From: Caprimulgus europaeus
Taxonomy: Eukaryota > Chordata > Aves > Caprimulgiformes > Caprimulgidae
Assembly (NCBI GenBank): GCA_907165065.1
Contig: OU015532.1
Location: forward strand, 37,242,339-37,306,338
Length of the DNA: 64,000 nucleotides
Direction of reading: 5' to 3'
Shown here: positions 1 through 14,139 of the stretch, one piece after another
Layout: the number at the start of each line of letters is the position of its first letter
How positions within the stretch are numbered: the first letter of the stretch is position 1
Notes under the pieces: generated by a model
What the model was told of the DNA's origin: nothing
Database searches by the model: none
Seen by the model: the letters and a program-made list of their open reading frames with translations, nothing else
Translations under genes and position numbers: made by a program

Positions 1-3000
1 TGAGACAATACCTGTGGGTGTGTGGTTTCCCAGTGCTTCAATCCCATTTGCAAATATCTGTTACAGTAAATGAGCATATACAGGGCACATATCTATGGCT
101 GACTGGCTCATGAGCCACAGCAATCAGCATCAGTTGTTCAGTGCTCTTTTACATATGCCCTAGGAATGAGTAATATCAAAGGAAATATAGTTTTAAGACT
201 GATGTCTGAAGATATCTGCTAATTCTTTCCAGTTTTGTGTAATGGTGGACAAAATAATTTCTCCATGTCCTATTTTCCCTCTTCTTTTCTAATTTACAGC
301 GATACTGAAATGTTCAGCATTATATGTAGGATGCTCCATTTCTACAGTGTTAAAAATCATACATACATACACAGATAATCCAGATATTGCACAGTTATCC
401 AGAAAGCCTTATATATCCTTATCTGGGCATATTTTTCCAAGGTGAATTTTGCATTTTCATGGCTTTCTCACTGTATGAGTCAATTCAAGCAAAGGTTTAA
501 ATACACACATACTCTCTTACTTTTTGCTTGACTTAAATAACTTCTAACAGGTTATCTGGAGACTAGGTTAATCAGCACATGGTTTTCCCAAGGGATTCTC
601 GTGTAGTCCTTCAGTCTCCTGGCCACATGCTGTACCTCCTCCTCTGCACCCAGTCCACCTCCTGTGTGCTGCAGTGCCCTGAAAACAGGCCAGAGATGCT
701 GCAGAGCTTTTGGAATGAGACTGTTTTTTCTAAGGATAAATCAAATTGACTGGTGCTGTGAGAAAGACTATTTGAATACGAAGGTGAAGGACTAGAAACC
801 TTCTAAGCATTTCCTACCCATACTTCTTCTTGCCAAAACATAGGGCATGATATAGCTGGAATAAAGTGACCCAAAGGCTTTTGGATACTGTTAGGTGTCC
901 CACTTTCTGCTAAGCCTTTCTCAAATGCTGCTGGAAGTGAATTGGTCTGCTGTCCTTTTCAGTTACTTAGTTTTGTTATTTTGCTTGTATTTTGTCAGTA
1001 ATCTATTATTTGTCTAATGCTCAGACAGATCACTTTCTCCCATCTCCAAACAAGTGTTAGATACTGATGACTCCAACAGAGGTGGTTAGAATTTTATTCA
1101 GAAAAAAATTGAAGTAATTAGCCATCTAGGACTTGGCCAAGGATAAGGTGTGGTTAAAGGATGAAACTGAAGTCCTTTTCACCTGCTTAATGGATTTCAG
1201 AAACTTATTTTAAAGTTCAAAGTAACCTATCAGTATTTTTAGAGAGTGAATTCATTTTGAGTTGCCTTGGATGGCTTTCTTTAAGAAGAAATCTGCTTTT
1301 GGTATTCTTTACCTTCCAGAAAAACAGTTAGTTTTATGCTTCTACTATTCCACATGCTTTGAGTGACAGCTAGCAAAATACCAAAGAAATAATTATACTA
1401 GTTTAGTGTAGTAAAAATTATGTACTTCTCATTGGCTTGCAGTAAGCCTCGCATGTTAGGATCTGCTTCATATGTCACCAAAGACACCATATTCATCCCC
1501 AACACTTCTAGGAGCAGAGCTGTGCTACTCAGTGCCCTGATCTCCACAGAAAGGCATCTGTTCCCATGATCCCCTTTGTCTTGTGAGGTCCAGACCCTGC
1601 GCAGCCTGTGGGGTTTTTTTGCAGTCTTTTGTTTTTAGCAATTACTAAACAAAGAGGTATTTAACTGTAGCCTTATTTAGCTTGAAAGGAAATGTAGTGC
1701 TAGATCTAGCAGTTTCAATAGGTTTTAACCCAAGACATAACACAAAGCTGCAGTCTTTTTCTTCCATTGATTCAAACCTGAAGAAACCAAATAGAGTCAA
1801 ACAAAAAACTCTGGGGAGAAGGATGGGGTTCAGAGAGTCATTTCAAGGCTGCGAGCTATGACGTGGAAGTTATTTTCGAGAAACCTGGTACAGTGTGTTT
1901 GCAGACCTGGGCAATTTACTATATTGCCTAGTCTCAGTTTGCAGTGTAAAAGTTGTTGTTACAACCATAGAGCTAGAAGTGGTTCAAAAGAAACACTTTT
2001 GAAAAGGAGAGAAAAGATTTCAGAGCACAACATTCAGTTGAAAAAAAATTTATCTTGATATTCTACCCTGACCTTGTCCATTTTGATCCTTCCCTGTCAT
2101 ACCAAATGGTGTAGCAGTAAGGTCTCGATACTGGAGATTCCCAGGGATGTGACACAGCAGAAGTGATGTGTTACCTCTGAGTACCTGTACCAGGCTGAGC
2201 TCTACTAAGGGCCTGCAACATTTGCTCACGTTTTACCCACAGAGAGGAAAAAGCTCACAATTTTTCAGTTTTCAACTACATAAAGTTCTCTGCAGATATA
2301 TGCAAAGAAAATGGAGAGAGATACATCCTTGCTTTCAGGTTCTTCTCATGATCCCATAGCTGGCCACACAAGAGCATGTGCAGCCACACGTGCCTAGGCA
2401 CCATGAGCTTAGTGTTCTTCAGCACACGTGCATTTACGTGACTCAGAGTAAGTTTCACTCCTCTGGTCTGGTGGCTGTTAACAGAACAGGAAGCAGAGCC
2501 TGTTGGGAGGATTTATTTTAAGAAGCTGTTGTACAATTTTGGTTCCTTTCGGCTGTAGTGTTCGTTGTCAGCATATGGCTGCTCTCTTGGGGACGCTCCG
2601 AGTGAGATGTACATTGTTGTTTCTCGTTTGCCTTGCTGTGCTCCAGACTTGGTGGGGTTTCAGAGTGCTCTGCTGATCTATCATGTCATGCTCCTCAGGT
2701 GCCACTTTTCAGGTGGTAACCAGCAGTCATTCACCCTGGCTGCTGTCAAACCTGTTCAACTTTCTTTAAAACTATGCCTTCTAGTGTAACAATCTACTAG
2801 TATTTTTCCATTAAACCTGTGTCTTTCAGGGGGCTTCTGCATATATGATGCTCTGGAGAAACTATGGTCAGAAGCTGCTGTACAAGGTGTATGTTTGCTC
2901 ACAGTTTGAAACTAGGTTTAAGAATGAAAGGCAGAATAATACAGAAGAGCATCCTGTAATGTGATAGGTTTTTTACAGAAATACCATTGGAAGGATCTTT

Positions 3001-4600
3001 GTAGTCATTGCAATACTTTACCTGTGATGCTTCTTAATACGTTCTGAAGTGAGAGGGCTTTATTATTTAGAGAGCTTCAAGCAGTAATGTTGACCTTAGC
3101 CTAGAAGTTTTGATGCTGGTCTCTCTAGCAGCTGTTGGGGAACAGGCCATGAGTTCTTCCTTATCACCATTGCCTGTTGGGTGAACAATGTATTTGGAGT
3201 TATTTCGGTTTGCTTTTAGCCTGTTGGTGAACTTTGGCATAGACCCTGGAGCAAAATGGTGGAGGAAGAATGAAGGCACTGGCTTCAGTCATCAGCAATT
3301 TTCAGGGAAATGAAAATGGCTCACTCTGGTGCATTTTCCAGGAGTTGGACTTATTGTGCATTGGTCTCAAGACTTTCATGCTGGGCAGCACTTAATTTGT
3401 GGATCTTTTGAACCCACAGGCTTCCAAGCAATATAGGCTCCTAGTGTGTGTCAAATTCACTTATATTCTCTGTCTTCTTGCTTGCAGCACTTTTCACAAG
3501 AGTCTCCTAATATTATCAAATTATTTGTTTCTCTTCCTTAATTACTAGTTCTAAAAAATCAGTCTCATACTGTTCAGAGAGAAACAGGCTAGTAAGTAAA
3601 GGCAGAAATGAAAGAGCATTTGGCTGTGTTAGCAGAGCTCTGAGAATCCAGCCATGCTGGTTTTCTGAGCATACTTAGTGTTTTGCTTTGATGCTGTGAG
3701 GCTTGTATGGTGAAGGGTGAATACAAAAGTAGAATGTTGGTACTTGCCCAAAACTTCAGATGCTTATCATTTGTTATCTGAAGTTCACATACCTGCAAAA
3801 CTGGGCTTGAGGCTCCACAAGAGAAGTTTTCTTTTGAGGGTTTTGCTTTGATTTGTGTTGGATCTATCCAGAAAGTATCTTGTGGCATATTATTTGAATT
3901 TTTGCAGTTTTTTCTCCATCAGGAAATAAAGTTCCTGAAGTTCTGAGCCAGCAGAGGAAGGTGAAATAAGATAGAAGACGTTCACATGTTCAGAGGTTTA
4001 GTCTTCAGATTTTTGCCAAGTTTTGTTTGAAAGTTTGGTCAGGCTCTGATGTCATCCAGAGTGATTCATCTGCTTCTCACTGTCTCCCAAGTGGGTGAAT
4101 CATGCTGTATGTCTCCAAGATGCACTATCAATATACACAGACAGAGGTACACTGTCCTGAGGTCAAACCCTTTCCATGTAAGTGACAACTAGCAGATACA
4201 CGGAAATGTCCTTTCCTGGCTTTCTAGATAGTCCACTTTTGATTCCCTCTGCCTAGAAACAGGTGAGGCTGAGAAGGAGGCAAACATGCCTGTCAGAAGA
4301 GTAAGTTTCTTCCCTACTGTCAAGTTGAGAAGATTATTTTCTCCCTCCTGCTAAGTTCCCTGGCACTTCCATTTTCTCCTCACATATTGCTTGGCAGTAT
4401 CCACTGGAAGAGATGGTCCTGTGTGCGACAAAACCTTATTTGAAATACCCTCACTATCTTTTTTTTTGTACTAGACAAGAAAACTGTGTCATTTGAGGAA
4501 TAAAAAATGAGTTTCTATTTCTACGTCTGCTTTTCTCCTCAACCTTCTGTCTGTTGATTTGACTGATTTGCAGCCCTTCCTTCCCCCCTTGCTGCTAACT
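1..4600. other. Non-coding AT-rich sequence, no gene seen
   Basis: No open frame here is long or protein-like, and no repeat family is recognisable. The only local structure noted is a perfect 14-base palindrome, TGGCTCATGAGCCA, at 104-117. The rest reads as single-copy intergenic or intronic DNA. Confidence 0.6.
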
Positions 4601-4609
4601 AATGGACTT

Positions 4610-5100
4610 TGGTATTAAGCCAGCCTTTCAGAGCACGCACCGCTATGCCAACGAGAGTGTGTGCAGCTATTCTGTCTGCTTTGGAAGGCTACAGATGCAG
4701 CCAGAGCTAGAACAATTCCCGTATTGATCCTGCACTTGTCAGTTAATCCGTCATAAGGCATGGGAATCCTAGCCCCTTCCACATCTGCCTGCATAACTGC
4801 AGGGGGAAAACCAATTCTCTGAAGCTCTCACCAGGGAACAAGAAAGCAAAGAGAAATGGGAGCTTGCTGGGAGAGAGGGCTGTAAGCTGCTGGGCTGGAG
4901 GGCCGTGAGACTGCCTACCTGCTCCACCCTTTCCCCCCGGCTCCTTTTCATCCTCCTGCAGGTCAGCAGGATCAGGTTTATGTTAGCGAACCATGAAGCT
5001 TATCAAATAAATGCTGCAGCAGCAGGTGTTTGGCTGTCTCCACAGGCCAAGTCTAACAAGGTTGATATTGTGTCTGTGGCCAAAGTAGTGCAGTAATTAC
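4610..5100. promoter_or_regulatory. Possible conserved non-coding block
   Basis: This stretch is less AT-biased than its neighbours and has low redundancy, with E-box-like CAGCAGGTG and a TATCAAATAAATG segment near 5000. Texture like this is common in vertebrate enhancers. There is no direct proof; the call rests on composition and motif density only, and only alignment to other amniotes could settle it. Confidence 0.2.
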
Positions 5101-5109
5101 TTTTCTGGG

Positions 5110-8100
5110 CTTGGAAACCCCAAGAGGTTTCTGGGAACCAGTTAAAAAAACAAACCTTGCTAAGAGCAGGGGATTTTTAAAAAGGAACAGTGGTGCTTTC
5201 TGTGCCAGAAGGAGAGGACAGGCGTTTCCAGCATCCAGAGTGGTGCCCCTTCCCCCTGTAGCTTGCTCACATTACAGAGGCCAGGACAGAGGCAAAGTGC
5301 TTGAGTCTGGTTGCTCATGTCAGAATGGGCAGCTTATCTTGGCCCACGCAGCTGAATTCTCTAAAGGCATTAACGTAGTACTGCAAGAAGGAAGAGCAAA
5401 CCCTGGGTTAGGGAGGCCCTTGCAATTCCATCAATATAAATCAAATCGACTTAAATATCAGGAGTTGCATAGCATAGCTTTCCCACTGCTGTCCAGTTCT
5501 TGCTTTTGAGCATTTCTCATGTCAGCTGTGAGTGCAGAAACTGAGTTTTGAATCATGATGCAACCCAATTGCACCAAAGGAAGAACGAGATCTCAGAGCA
5601 CAGGCTCCACTGTGCTGTGTCCCTTTATCGCAGGTACTCCGCTCCAGGCTACAGAGGAGAAAGTTAGAACAGGTCTGTACAGCGATGGCATTTTGAGGCT
5701 GTGATCTTCATCATTCTTTTTGAATGAATATTGATCATGGCGGCCAAAGCTTTTTCCCTGTAGCTGATTATTAAACAGGGTAATGCCTATTATCATAAGG
5801 TCATTTAAACCCAGTTTAGTAATTGCAAAAATGTCCTGAGCTACTGGAAATTTCTTCTGCTGCTGTGTGGTTGTCCAGGAGACCAGAATTTGAAAGTGAG
5901 AAGAGGAAGAAAGCAAAACCGATGAGACATTCATTGCACATTAGATTTGAACCTGGTATGTTTAAAACAATGCTATTATAAAGAACCTGTACAATTCTTA
6001 CTATCTATAAGGAATTCTTTTGGCATCCTTCTCTGCTGTTGAATCAAGCTACAAAGCAATGGCTTTGTAGTGATGAATGAATTTTCCCAAGCTAGGAGAG
6101 TTAGCATTTCATTAATGTCTGGCAACACTTTCCCGTTCCTACTGTTTATGTTAAGCTCTGGTTTTGCATATTACCTTGTATTATGAAGACCTGGTGCTTT
6201 GGTGATGGTCCAAAGATACCATGCCATTCGCTCAGTGTTCTTCAGTGTTTCTTGCTAAAGTGTTTTGTGCTTGGTATGTTGTTGTGCTGAACATACTGTA
6301 ACTGAGTGTGCTTTTGGAAAGCCCTGCTGTGAATGCCACGGCATGCTAGTCCCCAGTGTTTAGTTTTTGCTGGGAATACCGTGCACTGGGAGGCGAGTGC
6401 TGTGGGTAGGTCAGACTTCTTCAAAGTACTCAGTGGCTCTCCATAAACACTGCCCGAGTGTAGCCAGTAGTGAAGAACTGCTGTGCTAGGACTGCCGGGA
6501 GGGAAGGTACTGTGATTTGCCTCAACATTATTGCTTTAAAGTCTCACCTTAGTCTGCTCCTGAAAAATGGTGCCAGGGTTGCTGCCACAGCAATTTCCCC
6601 ATGCTGGCAACGCAATACAGATCAGCCAAAAATCAGGCAGGGTGTGTACCTCCCAAGATGGACAAGATGGTGCTTACAGAGCTCACTAATTTGGGACACA
6701 CTTGCCCAGTATAGACAGTTTTGTTTAATGTGGTACTTTAATTTTTTATATATATTGTTGCACCACTTGAGCACCTTTAAAAGGACACATAAAACAGTTT
6801 AACTAGACAGATTTTTTCATCTTGTGTGTTGCAAATATTCAGGAATCACGTCTGAAATTTGGAGGAAGCGTTGCTGCAGAATTTGGCATAATTGACTATC
6901 TGTACTGAAGACTCAGATTCTGGAGGGAGATGAAGGACCATATATTTATTGTTCTGTAAAAAGCAACTACCAGCTATGACCAACTATAATAAATTATGTA
7001 TATTATTTATACTTTAGAGGAGCAGATCGGCAAGAAGCCCTTTGGGACTGAACTGTATGACAATGTTAAAAGAGGCTGAGGCACGTTAAGATCGGTGTTG
7101 CAGTGGCAGAGCTGTGTATGAGAACTTCACACATGACTTATCAGTGCTCACCTGAGTGTAACCAGACATGAACCAGAATATATTTGCTATTAATATTACA
7201 GCTGTGATTTTTTTTTCTTTTGTGATTAGAGGAATGTGCCAGCTTGTGTGCGTGTGTGTGTTCTGGCCGTGGAAGGATGAAAGTGCTTACAGTTTCCATA
7301 TGAAAGCAAGAGCATGCTGTCTGTAGGCCCAAAACAGTTACAAAAGTACCTCATAAAGCTCGAGAAATAATGGCAAAGAGGAAACCAAGTGGCAGCAGAT
7401 TAGACCAAGGTATTTTATATGCTGTGATGTTTTGTATAGTCGTCTGGAAAGAAACAGAAGAGACCTTTTGAAGACCATTCATTGGAAACAATCTTTATTA
7501 CTGATCAAGTTCACCTTTGTCAAAAAGATGATTATTTAAATATTAGACATGTTTTACTCCCATGGCACGAAACTGTTTCAAAGACTTGACCTGATAGATC
7601 AACTGTTAAATGGCTCATTAGATTAGATAAGGGAATTGGAATGTATTTGATGTTAATATTAGATCCCTACATAGAGTATGAAATCTCTCTTCATCTGTCA
7701 TCTAGTGAAATACATTACCCAAGTACAGGATGTCATCTGCAGGTTGTGTAGAGTCTTCTGCAGGTTGGGGATTGGCTTCGATATTACTTTTGCTTTTCCT
7801 ACTTTTTATCCCCATTAGGAAAAAAATGTTGACATTGGCTATAAAGAAATGAAAACATGTTGAAGTTTTCTGAAACTGGTAATGGGCAACAGAATTCTCA
7901 CCTAATAGTCAGTTAACTTTTAAATCTGGGCTATATCAGAAAGAAGAAAAAGGGACTCTGCTAACCAGCCTGAAGGCAGTGGATTTCATTCTGTTCTTTA
8001 ATGGAGGAGATTATTCCTGTCCTTTTAACATAGAAGTTACCAACATGAATGGAATTACATGGACCCCTGCAAAGCTTCTCCTCTAATATAAAATACCTAA

Positions 8101-8560
8101 TACTGTCATTTCTTGTTAGATTCCCAAAACAAAGTAATAGTGTGATCACATTGGCAGGATGCTAAAAGCACATCTATCACTTAAATTAACTCACTCTTTT
8201 TTCCTGGGTTAAGAAGTTCTATTACTCCATGGTCCAGATTAATCAAATTTATTTTTTCTGTAGCCCATTTCCGTTCATGGCTTATGGTCAAACTCGAAGT
8301 TTAAATCCCCAGAATTAATCTTAAGCACTTAATACACCACATGATTTCTGACCGAGCAAGGACTTGGATCTCACAGTAACATGTACAGCAAGAAAGTGAT
8401 CCCAGCCTTCCCATTTCTTGCCTGAACCTGCCAAGAGCCACTATGGAAACACATCAGAGCAATAGTGATGCAGTTGCTGACGATGCCATTAATGTGTTTC
8501 CAATGGGACTCCTAAAAAACCAAACCAAACCAAAGCCTTCTTTCTTGAACCGTTGATAAA
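5110..8560. other. Non-coding AT-rich sequence with one small hairpin
   Basis: No supported gene. The frames present are under 135 codons and show no domain. A perfect 9-base stem with a 4-base loop lies at 6049-6070 and is listed separately. A short GT-rich run is seen near 7240-7262. Confidence 0.55.
6049..6070. repeat. Perfect 9-bp inverted repeat, 4-nt loop
   Basis: CTACAAAGC at 6049-6057 pairs fully with GCTTTGTAG at 6062-6070 across the loop AATG. A G:U pair could extend it one step, but outside that the flanks pair poorly, so it is too short for a microRNA precursor. It could be a protein-binding dyad or chance. Confidence 0.6.
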
Positions 8561-8565
8561 TTCAC

Positions 8566-8667
8566 CATGAGAGTTTACAGATTTTAGATTTTAGATTTTA
8601 GTTTACATAGTTTAGATTTTTATTTTAGATATTTTAGATACATGAGAGTTTACATATTTTAGATTTA
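8566..8667. repeat. ATTTTAG tandem repeat within a 75-bp duplication
   Basis: The run is built from degenerate ATTTTAG and TTTAGA units. The 14-base string CATGAGAGTTTACA occurs at 8566-8579 and again at 8641-8654, exactly 75 bases apart, each time followed by an ATTTTAG-type tract. This shows a local tandem duplication by replication slippage. No function is implied. Confidence 0.8.
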
Positions 8668-8669
8668 TT

Positions 8670-11600
8670 TCAGCTTTTCATTGTATTTTCTAGGCCTGTG
8701 GTGAGTAACAATAGCCATTGATCAGTTACTAACATGGTATATGCACACATTTTGTATTTGGGAGCCAGTCCTGATGTGACCATAAAGGCTGCCTAAGCAG
8801 AGTTTCTCTTCTTCTGGGCAGCATCGTGTATTGGGCTTTTAAGCATCATTTGAACACTTGAATGACTTGTCATATCCTTCCCAAATGCTTTTGCATTCTC
8901 AGCATGGACAAATTTTGTTTTAGTGACCTGCTTTCAATTAAAAAGTTATAAAATGAGCCCCTGACAAGTTTATCATGAACTCATTTCAAATGCTCATATA
9001 TTCCGCAGTGTGAGTCTGAAGCAATGGTGAGAGGCTTTTACCAAAACACACAGAACAAACTCCTAGAAGAATTCACAGGGGAGTTTCTCTTGAAGAACTG
9101 CTTGTGCAGAATTGCTTCTTGTCATCCCCAGGACAACTCGTTACCACTATGATTTAAAATCTCTGGAGATAGTGAGACAATTTTTAGGAAACTTATTCAG
9201 CAGAAAATAAATAGTGCTCAGGCCTTTATGTAGGTTATTCTGGTTAGCCTTGGGAACACACACAAAACTATACAGTGCTTACTGTGAATGGTGTGAGACT
9301 CGGTCTGACTTGAATTTTGAAAATTCAAATACAATTTCAGAGGGTTCTAGCTGGAATGCTGAAGATATTGCTGTTGATTTTTTGGAGTGTGAGCCGTTTT
9401 TATAAATGGTTCATGTGGTTAATGATAAATAAGTACAAGTTTAGAGGTCCATTGTATGGAACACATACGAAGCTTGTAGTATCAGAAGGAAGATCAATGT
9501 GTATAGAAATCACAGACTCCCATTTTCCTTGTTAAAGCTATTGAATTTGTCTATTTTCCTCTCTTTCTGAAGTTGTCTTGCTCAAAAGTTCCCCTTTTAT
9601 CCATTTTTTCCTTACACGTATCTTTTCTGTGCTAGTTTTTGGGGAAGTAGTAAGAGTATTAAAATATATGTACCAATCTATATATATATTTGTATTAGTA
9701 AGACACATATAAATAAAAAATTCCTTATGTTATTTGGAATAGTGGTCTTAGGCCACTGCTAAGATTCCTGTTTCCCGATCATTTAATAAATTGGAAGTTT
9801 AATCAAGGAGTATCGAAGGATCTATCTTTGGCAAGGGGAAAGTGGTTTGGCAAACAAAAGGTGGGAATGGTAGAGATAGGAGGTCTGTTAATAAGTTTCC
9901 ATGTGACGGGATAGAAAGAAAGCAAATGCAAAAGAAAAGTAAAGGAAAGAAAAGAACATAAGGGAGAAAAAATTAAAGGACAGTACCCAAACTGAAAAGC
10001 CACTGAGGGAATCATCTGAGAAACTCCAAAGGGTGGGGAACGGAAAACTGGAATTGGGAGGGGACCTTAAAAAAAATCAAGACTAAAGCTTTGTCCATGC
10101 TGCCAAAAAATCTATTTTGCTCAACTTTGGCTAAGCAAGATAAATATTTTTTCTGGCATGTATAGGTAGTGGCCCAAATTTGTTTGTTTGTTACAAGTAG
10201 GTTGAAAAAAACCTTCCAAAAATGCTTTTGCCTAGTCTGGTGAATTGTGCTAAATCATATTTTTGAGTCAGACAAATTTGGTCCCACAGAGGCCAGCCAA
10301 ACACCGAGGCAGATCAGACACAGTTGGATTTCACAGCTGTTTTTAAATTCTGTGGTTTTAGCTGTGTGGATGTGGCTTAACTGCAACATCCCGCCAGAGC
10401 TCCCAGGAGAGGAGCACCCCAAGGTAGCATTCCCCAGCTCTGCCAAACATGAGGAATTGTAAGCAAGGGAGATTCAACACTCAATGGTCTTGATGTCTGT
10501 AGTGTAAAATTACGACAAAAATGCCTGCAGCAGACTGCAGTAACATGAAGAAAACCAAGGACACAGACAATTGGTGTGAGTATGCTTGTTCTACAACAGC
10601 ACGCTGAGTGCTTGGCTCTGTTTTGTGCAACTGCAGTGGGGCTGGGGCTTGAGGTGGATCAGAGACCTGCTTGGAGGTGGGGGAAAAGGGGATTAATATT
10701 GCCTTTGTGTTTGCTTTCATGAAGTTTTCTTACTCATTTGGAGTGAGCCTAAATAGCACTGCCTGGTGTGTCTTCCCAAGGAGCCATTCTGCTGGGTGAG
10801 GATCACCAGGTGCAGACGTTTGAATGTGGCCACATAAGACCATAGCCAGGTTTCAGGTTGTAGCAATGCTGATCTCAACTCATGGTCACCAGCAGGTGGC
10901 CAACTGAAGGTCAACTTCTGCATCAGTTCTGGTGCTCATCAAACCCCTTAGGAGTCATCTAAGGGAGCTCAGAAATCTGATTGCTTTGTACTTGGGGTTA
11001 GCCTTTTGCCACTTTTGCTCCCTGAACTGACTTCCTGTGGATGAACAAGTGAAGCAGCACTTCACTCTAGCACAAGTGAAGCAGCAAGGAGAGATGGAGG
11101 ACAGCACAGGTCCGTATCTTTTGCTAGCTATTAATGTCTACAGCAATTTGGCTCCAAGGTCAAACCATTTGGGACAGTGAAGTAAAGCTTCTTGTTTCAG
11201 GGTCGCATACCCTCAGCTGGCAGGTGTTGCAGTGGTGGAAAAAACTGGTAGCACAGTCCCAACAAAGGCTCTATGTTTCCACTTTTTCTTATGAAACAGA
11301 CCACTTCAGGTTTTTTTGGAAGATCATACCAACCTCTGAGTGTAGTAAACTAATAGAATGTGGCTTGCTACAGATCTGTACCTTGTGGTTGGTTGACTGC
11401 ATCTACAAGTTTTTCCTGCAGTTGGCATACTTAGAAGTCCTCTTTGTGGATTTCATGGAATCTAATAATGGGTAACTTAATAAGCTAGTCAGAGACATTT
11501 ACAGGAGCTCTCTCTTCTACTTGGTTATCTCTTTTCACTGAATTTCTGTAACCTCTCATATGTTTGAGGACCCCTATCCTTTTTCAGACTTGGTTGAAAA

Positions 11601-12195
11601 AGATATATATTGAGATGCAGAATGTGACTGCACAAGTGTTGTCTGTGTAGAAAACTAGACTAAAAAAGAACCCGATAAACAGTATTAGGAGGAAAATGAC
11701 ACAACTGTATTGTGTGACTTCAGTGATTGCAAACATGATTTTGACATTTCTTCCTTCAAGCAATGTCTAATGTCCTACTGCTTCTATTCAACAGAATGTT
11801 GCAACTTGAAGCTGTTGATTTTAGTTGAGCTGAGAAAAAACTGGTCTCCTAAATGCTAATCTAACTCTTTATGTCAGTTGTAGCACACGCAGAAGAGCTA
11901 ATAAGGACCTGTTAAACTGATTCTGGCCCTTAGAAATCCCTGGTCCCTGGCAGCTTTTGAGGCTCACAGCGCTCCATGGGATGTAGGGCGTTAATTTTGG
12001 GCAGCTAGCTAAAGGCATCTTCATCTTATTCAGCACCGTTTTCTCTGGCGTGCCCCCACTGAGAGATAAGTGGAGGAACAATGGTGAATTGAGCCACTCA
12101 GGCTGATTTTTCTGACAGTCTGAGTACCTAAAGATCCTTTTGCTGTTACTGGTTGTTTTGCAATACCATCTGTGACCCCTGGGCAGTATCCAGAG
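8670..12195. other. Non-coding sequence, purine-rich segment inside
   Basis: No gene is supported. A strongly purine-rich plus-strand stretch of GAAAGAAAG type lies at about 9900-10080, and a short TA run lies near 9676-9690. The open frames at 11134-11475 and 11869-12335 have no recognisable domain and no supporting splice structure. Confidence 0.5.
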
Positions 12196-12199
12196 CTCC

Positions 12200-12272
12200 A
12201 CAATGTAAGGCACTGTGTACACACAAGGAATAAAAAGATGGCCCTTGCCCTTGCTGACTTCAAATATGGGTT
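12200..12272 (+). repeat. Ancient LINE-like (L2 or related) 3' fragment
   Basis: The order GGCACTGTGTAC, then a short A-rich spacer with AAAGATGGCCC, then TTGCCCTTGCTGACTTCAA resembles the region common to ancient vertebrate L2-type repeats, where a 'gcactgt...aaagatg...ccctgccctca' string precedes the end. The match is by eye, short and decayed. It could instead be an ancient SINE tail. Confidence 0.35.
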
Positions 12273-12279
12273 ATGGCTT

Positions 12280-13955
12280 GTCCAGCAGCTCAGGATGTCA
12301 AAGCAAACACCAAAACTCGTGGCCAACAAAATCATAAACCATTTGAAAACAAACTCAGCTTAAACAAACCACATGAATAACCGTGTAAATGTTGTCCTGT
12401 TGTACACTGGAAACATTTCTGAGTTCTGATTGGCGTGCTGATAAATTCCTGCAACCAACATCATGTGACAACATGTAACCCAACATCCAGCATTTCCTAA
12501 GTGTTCATAAATGGGATCACACTTCTTTACAAGGTCTCAGAAAGGGAAAAAGTATTTTTAAATTGCTTTATTGGCAAATAGGAAGGGCAGATGGGGAAAA
12601 CCAAGAACAACATATTTAGTTGCAGTAAGTGCCCAAAACCATAGAATGAATACCAGTGCTTTATGAAAGAGTTGCTGCAAACACTTTGAGCAGTCCATTT
12701 TTCTTACAGAATAATCTAGCATAAGCCATTCTTTGCCAGCCAAAGAGAAAAGGAGAAAAAAACTTTGCACTGAACTTGCTGTGTTCCTTTTTGGACTTGC
12801 AGTAGCTTTGCAAAGCAGTGTTCAGTCATTCATTCTGTTTTCAGCAGTGTCCTTGACCATACCCCCTGCCAGTAACAGGACCTTTAAGTCCAAGAAAGAG
12901 AGAGAGAGAAACAATTATTTATTTTTTTTTAACCAACTAGCAGAGAATGTGCTGAGCCAAAATAGAAATAGCAAGGTCAGGTCAGGGCAAGGCCCTGCAT
13001 TTCATTAGCCAGGCCTGACTAGGAGTGATTAAATATGTACAAGAGACTTTGAATAGATCCAAGGAGGAGGGATGACATTGTGGAATACAGAAAAATCATT
13101 CTTTAATATTGTCAACTGACTAAATACGGAATGGTACTTAGTTGAAGAGATAAAAGGAATTTATTTTCATTATTTTAATTTTGTAGAAGAGAGGGGATTT
13201 TTTTAATTTTCTGTTGAGTGTTTTGTAAGGCAGGGAGAGGAGGGTCTGGACAAAAAGGGTGGGCCTGGCTTAACAGAATCCAGATAGCCTTGAGGTGCAT
13301 GTTGACCTAACCTGCAGTTCTCATGAGTGTAACTTGATGAAGACCCAGTAAAAAGGACAAAATTATACTGGCAATAGAATCAAGGCCATGTTAAACTTTG
13401 GTGGTGCTCTGGTTAGGAACTAATGGCTTTCTGAGCACACTGCACTGTCTGTTTCATTAGACATGTTAGAAAAGAATGGAGCTTTGAAGCTGAATAAAGT
13501 ACTGTGTCAAATGGTGCTCTGGCTGCCCAACTTGCATTTGCTGTGGGGGCTGCCTGACTTAACTGAGATTTTATAGCTGTATTGTCATTCTTGTACGACA
13601 GTGGCATTGTTGCATAGGCACCTAGGCACCGAATGCCCACGGTTTGTAGTCCTTTTCCAGAGAAACTACCAGCTCAGCTGGTTGAAATTAGAATACACTT
13701 ACATTTGTCCAGAAAACCAACGTCTTTGTAAAATTTTTAGGGTCTGTTTTCTTAAACCATCCTATAGGAATTTGGATCTCAACTTTATATCTCTTCTGGA
13801 AGATGATTGCTGCAGCAGCATAGCGCTCCTTAGTGTCCTGTTGGAAGGCTGAGTCAGAATCAGATGGGGATTACTGTATACTCACTTTTGCATAAATCTA
13901 ATATAAAACATTGTGAAAGGCGAGATGTAGTTACAGTAGTGCGATCTCCATGTCT
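12280..13955. other. Non-coding sequence, short GA run
   Basis: No gene or known repeat is recognised. A simple (GA)n run of about seven units lies near 12895-12909, followed by a T run near 12920. The open frames in this interval have no protein-family features. Confidence 0.5.
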
Positions 13956-13959
13956 AGAC

Positions 13960-13979
13960 ACTAGTGTATTTACACTAGT
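13960..13979. repeat. Inverted repeat ACTAGTGTA/TACACTAGT
   Basis: ACTAGTGTA at 13960-13968 is matched by its reverse complement TACACTAGT at 13971-13979 with a 2-base spacer. Related strings occur near 14694 and 15889. The trio may be remnants of one old repeat or simple coincidence. Confidence 0.6.
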
Positions 13980-14139
13980 ATAAAGATATTTGTATCATAC
14001 TGGTTCTTATTGCCTAAATACTCTATTTCTTCCTTCTAGTCCAGTATATCTCAACTACCCAAGAACTGTTTTCTTGAGCAGTGTCCTATCTTCTTTGCTC
14101 TATTACAGTAAACATAAAGCTTATAAAAAATCTTTTTCT

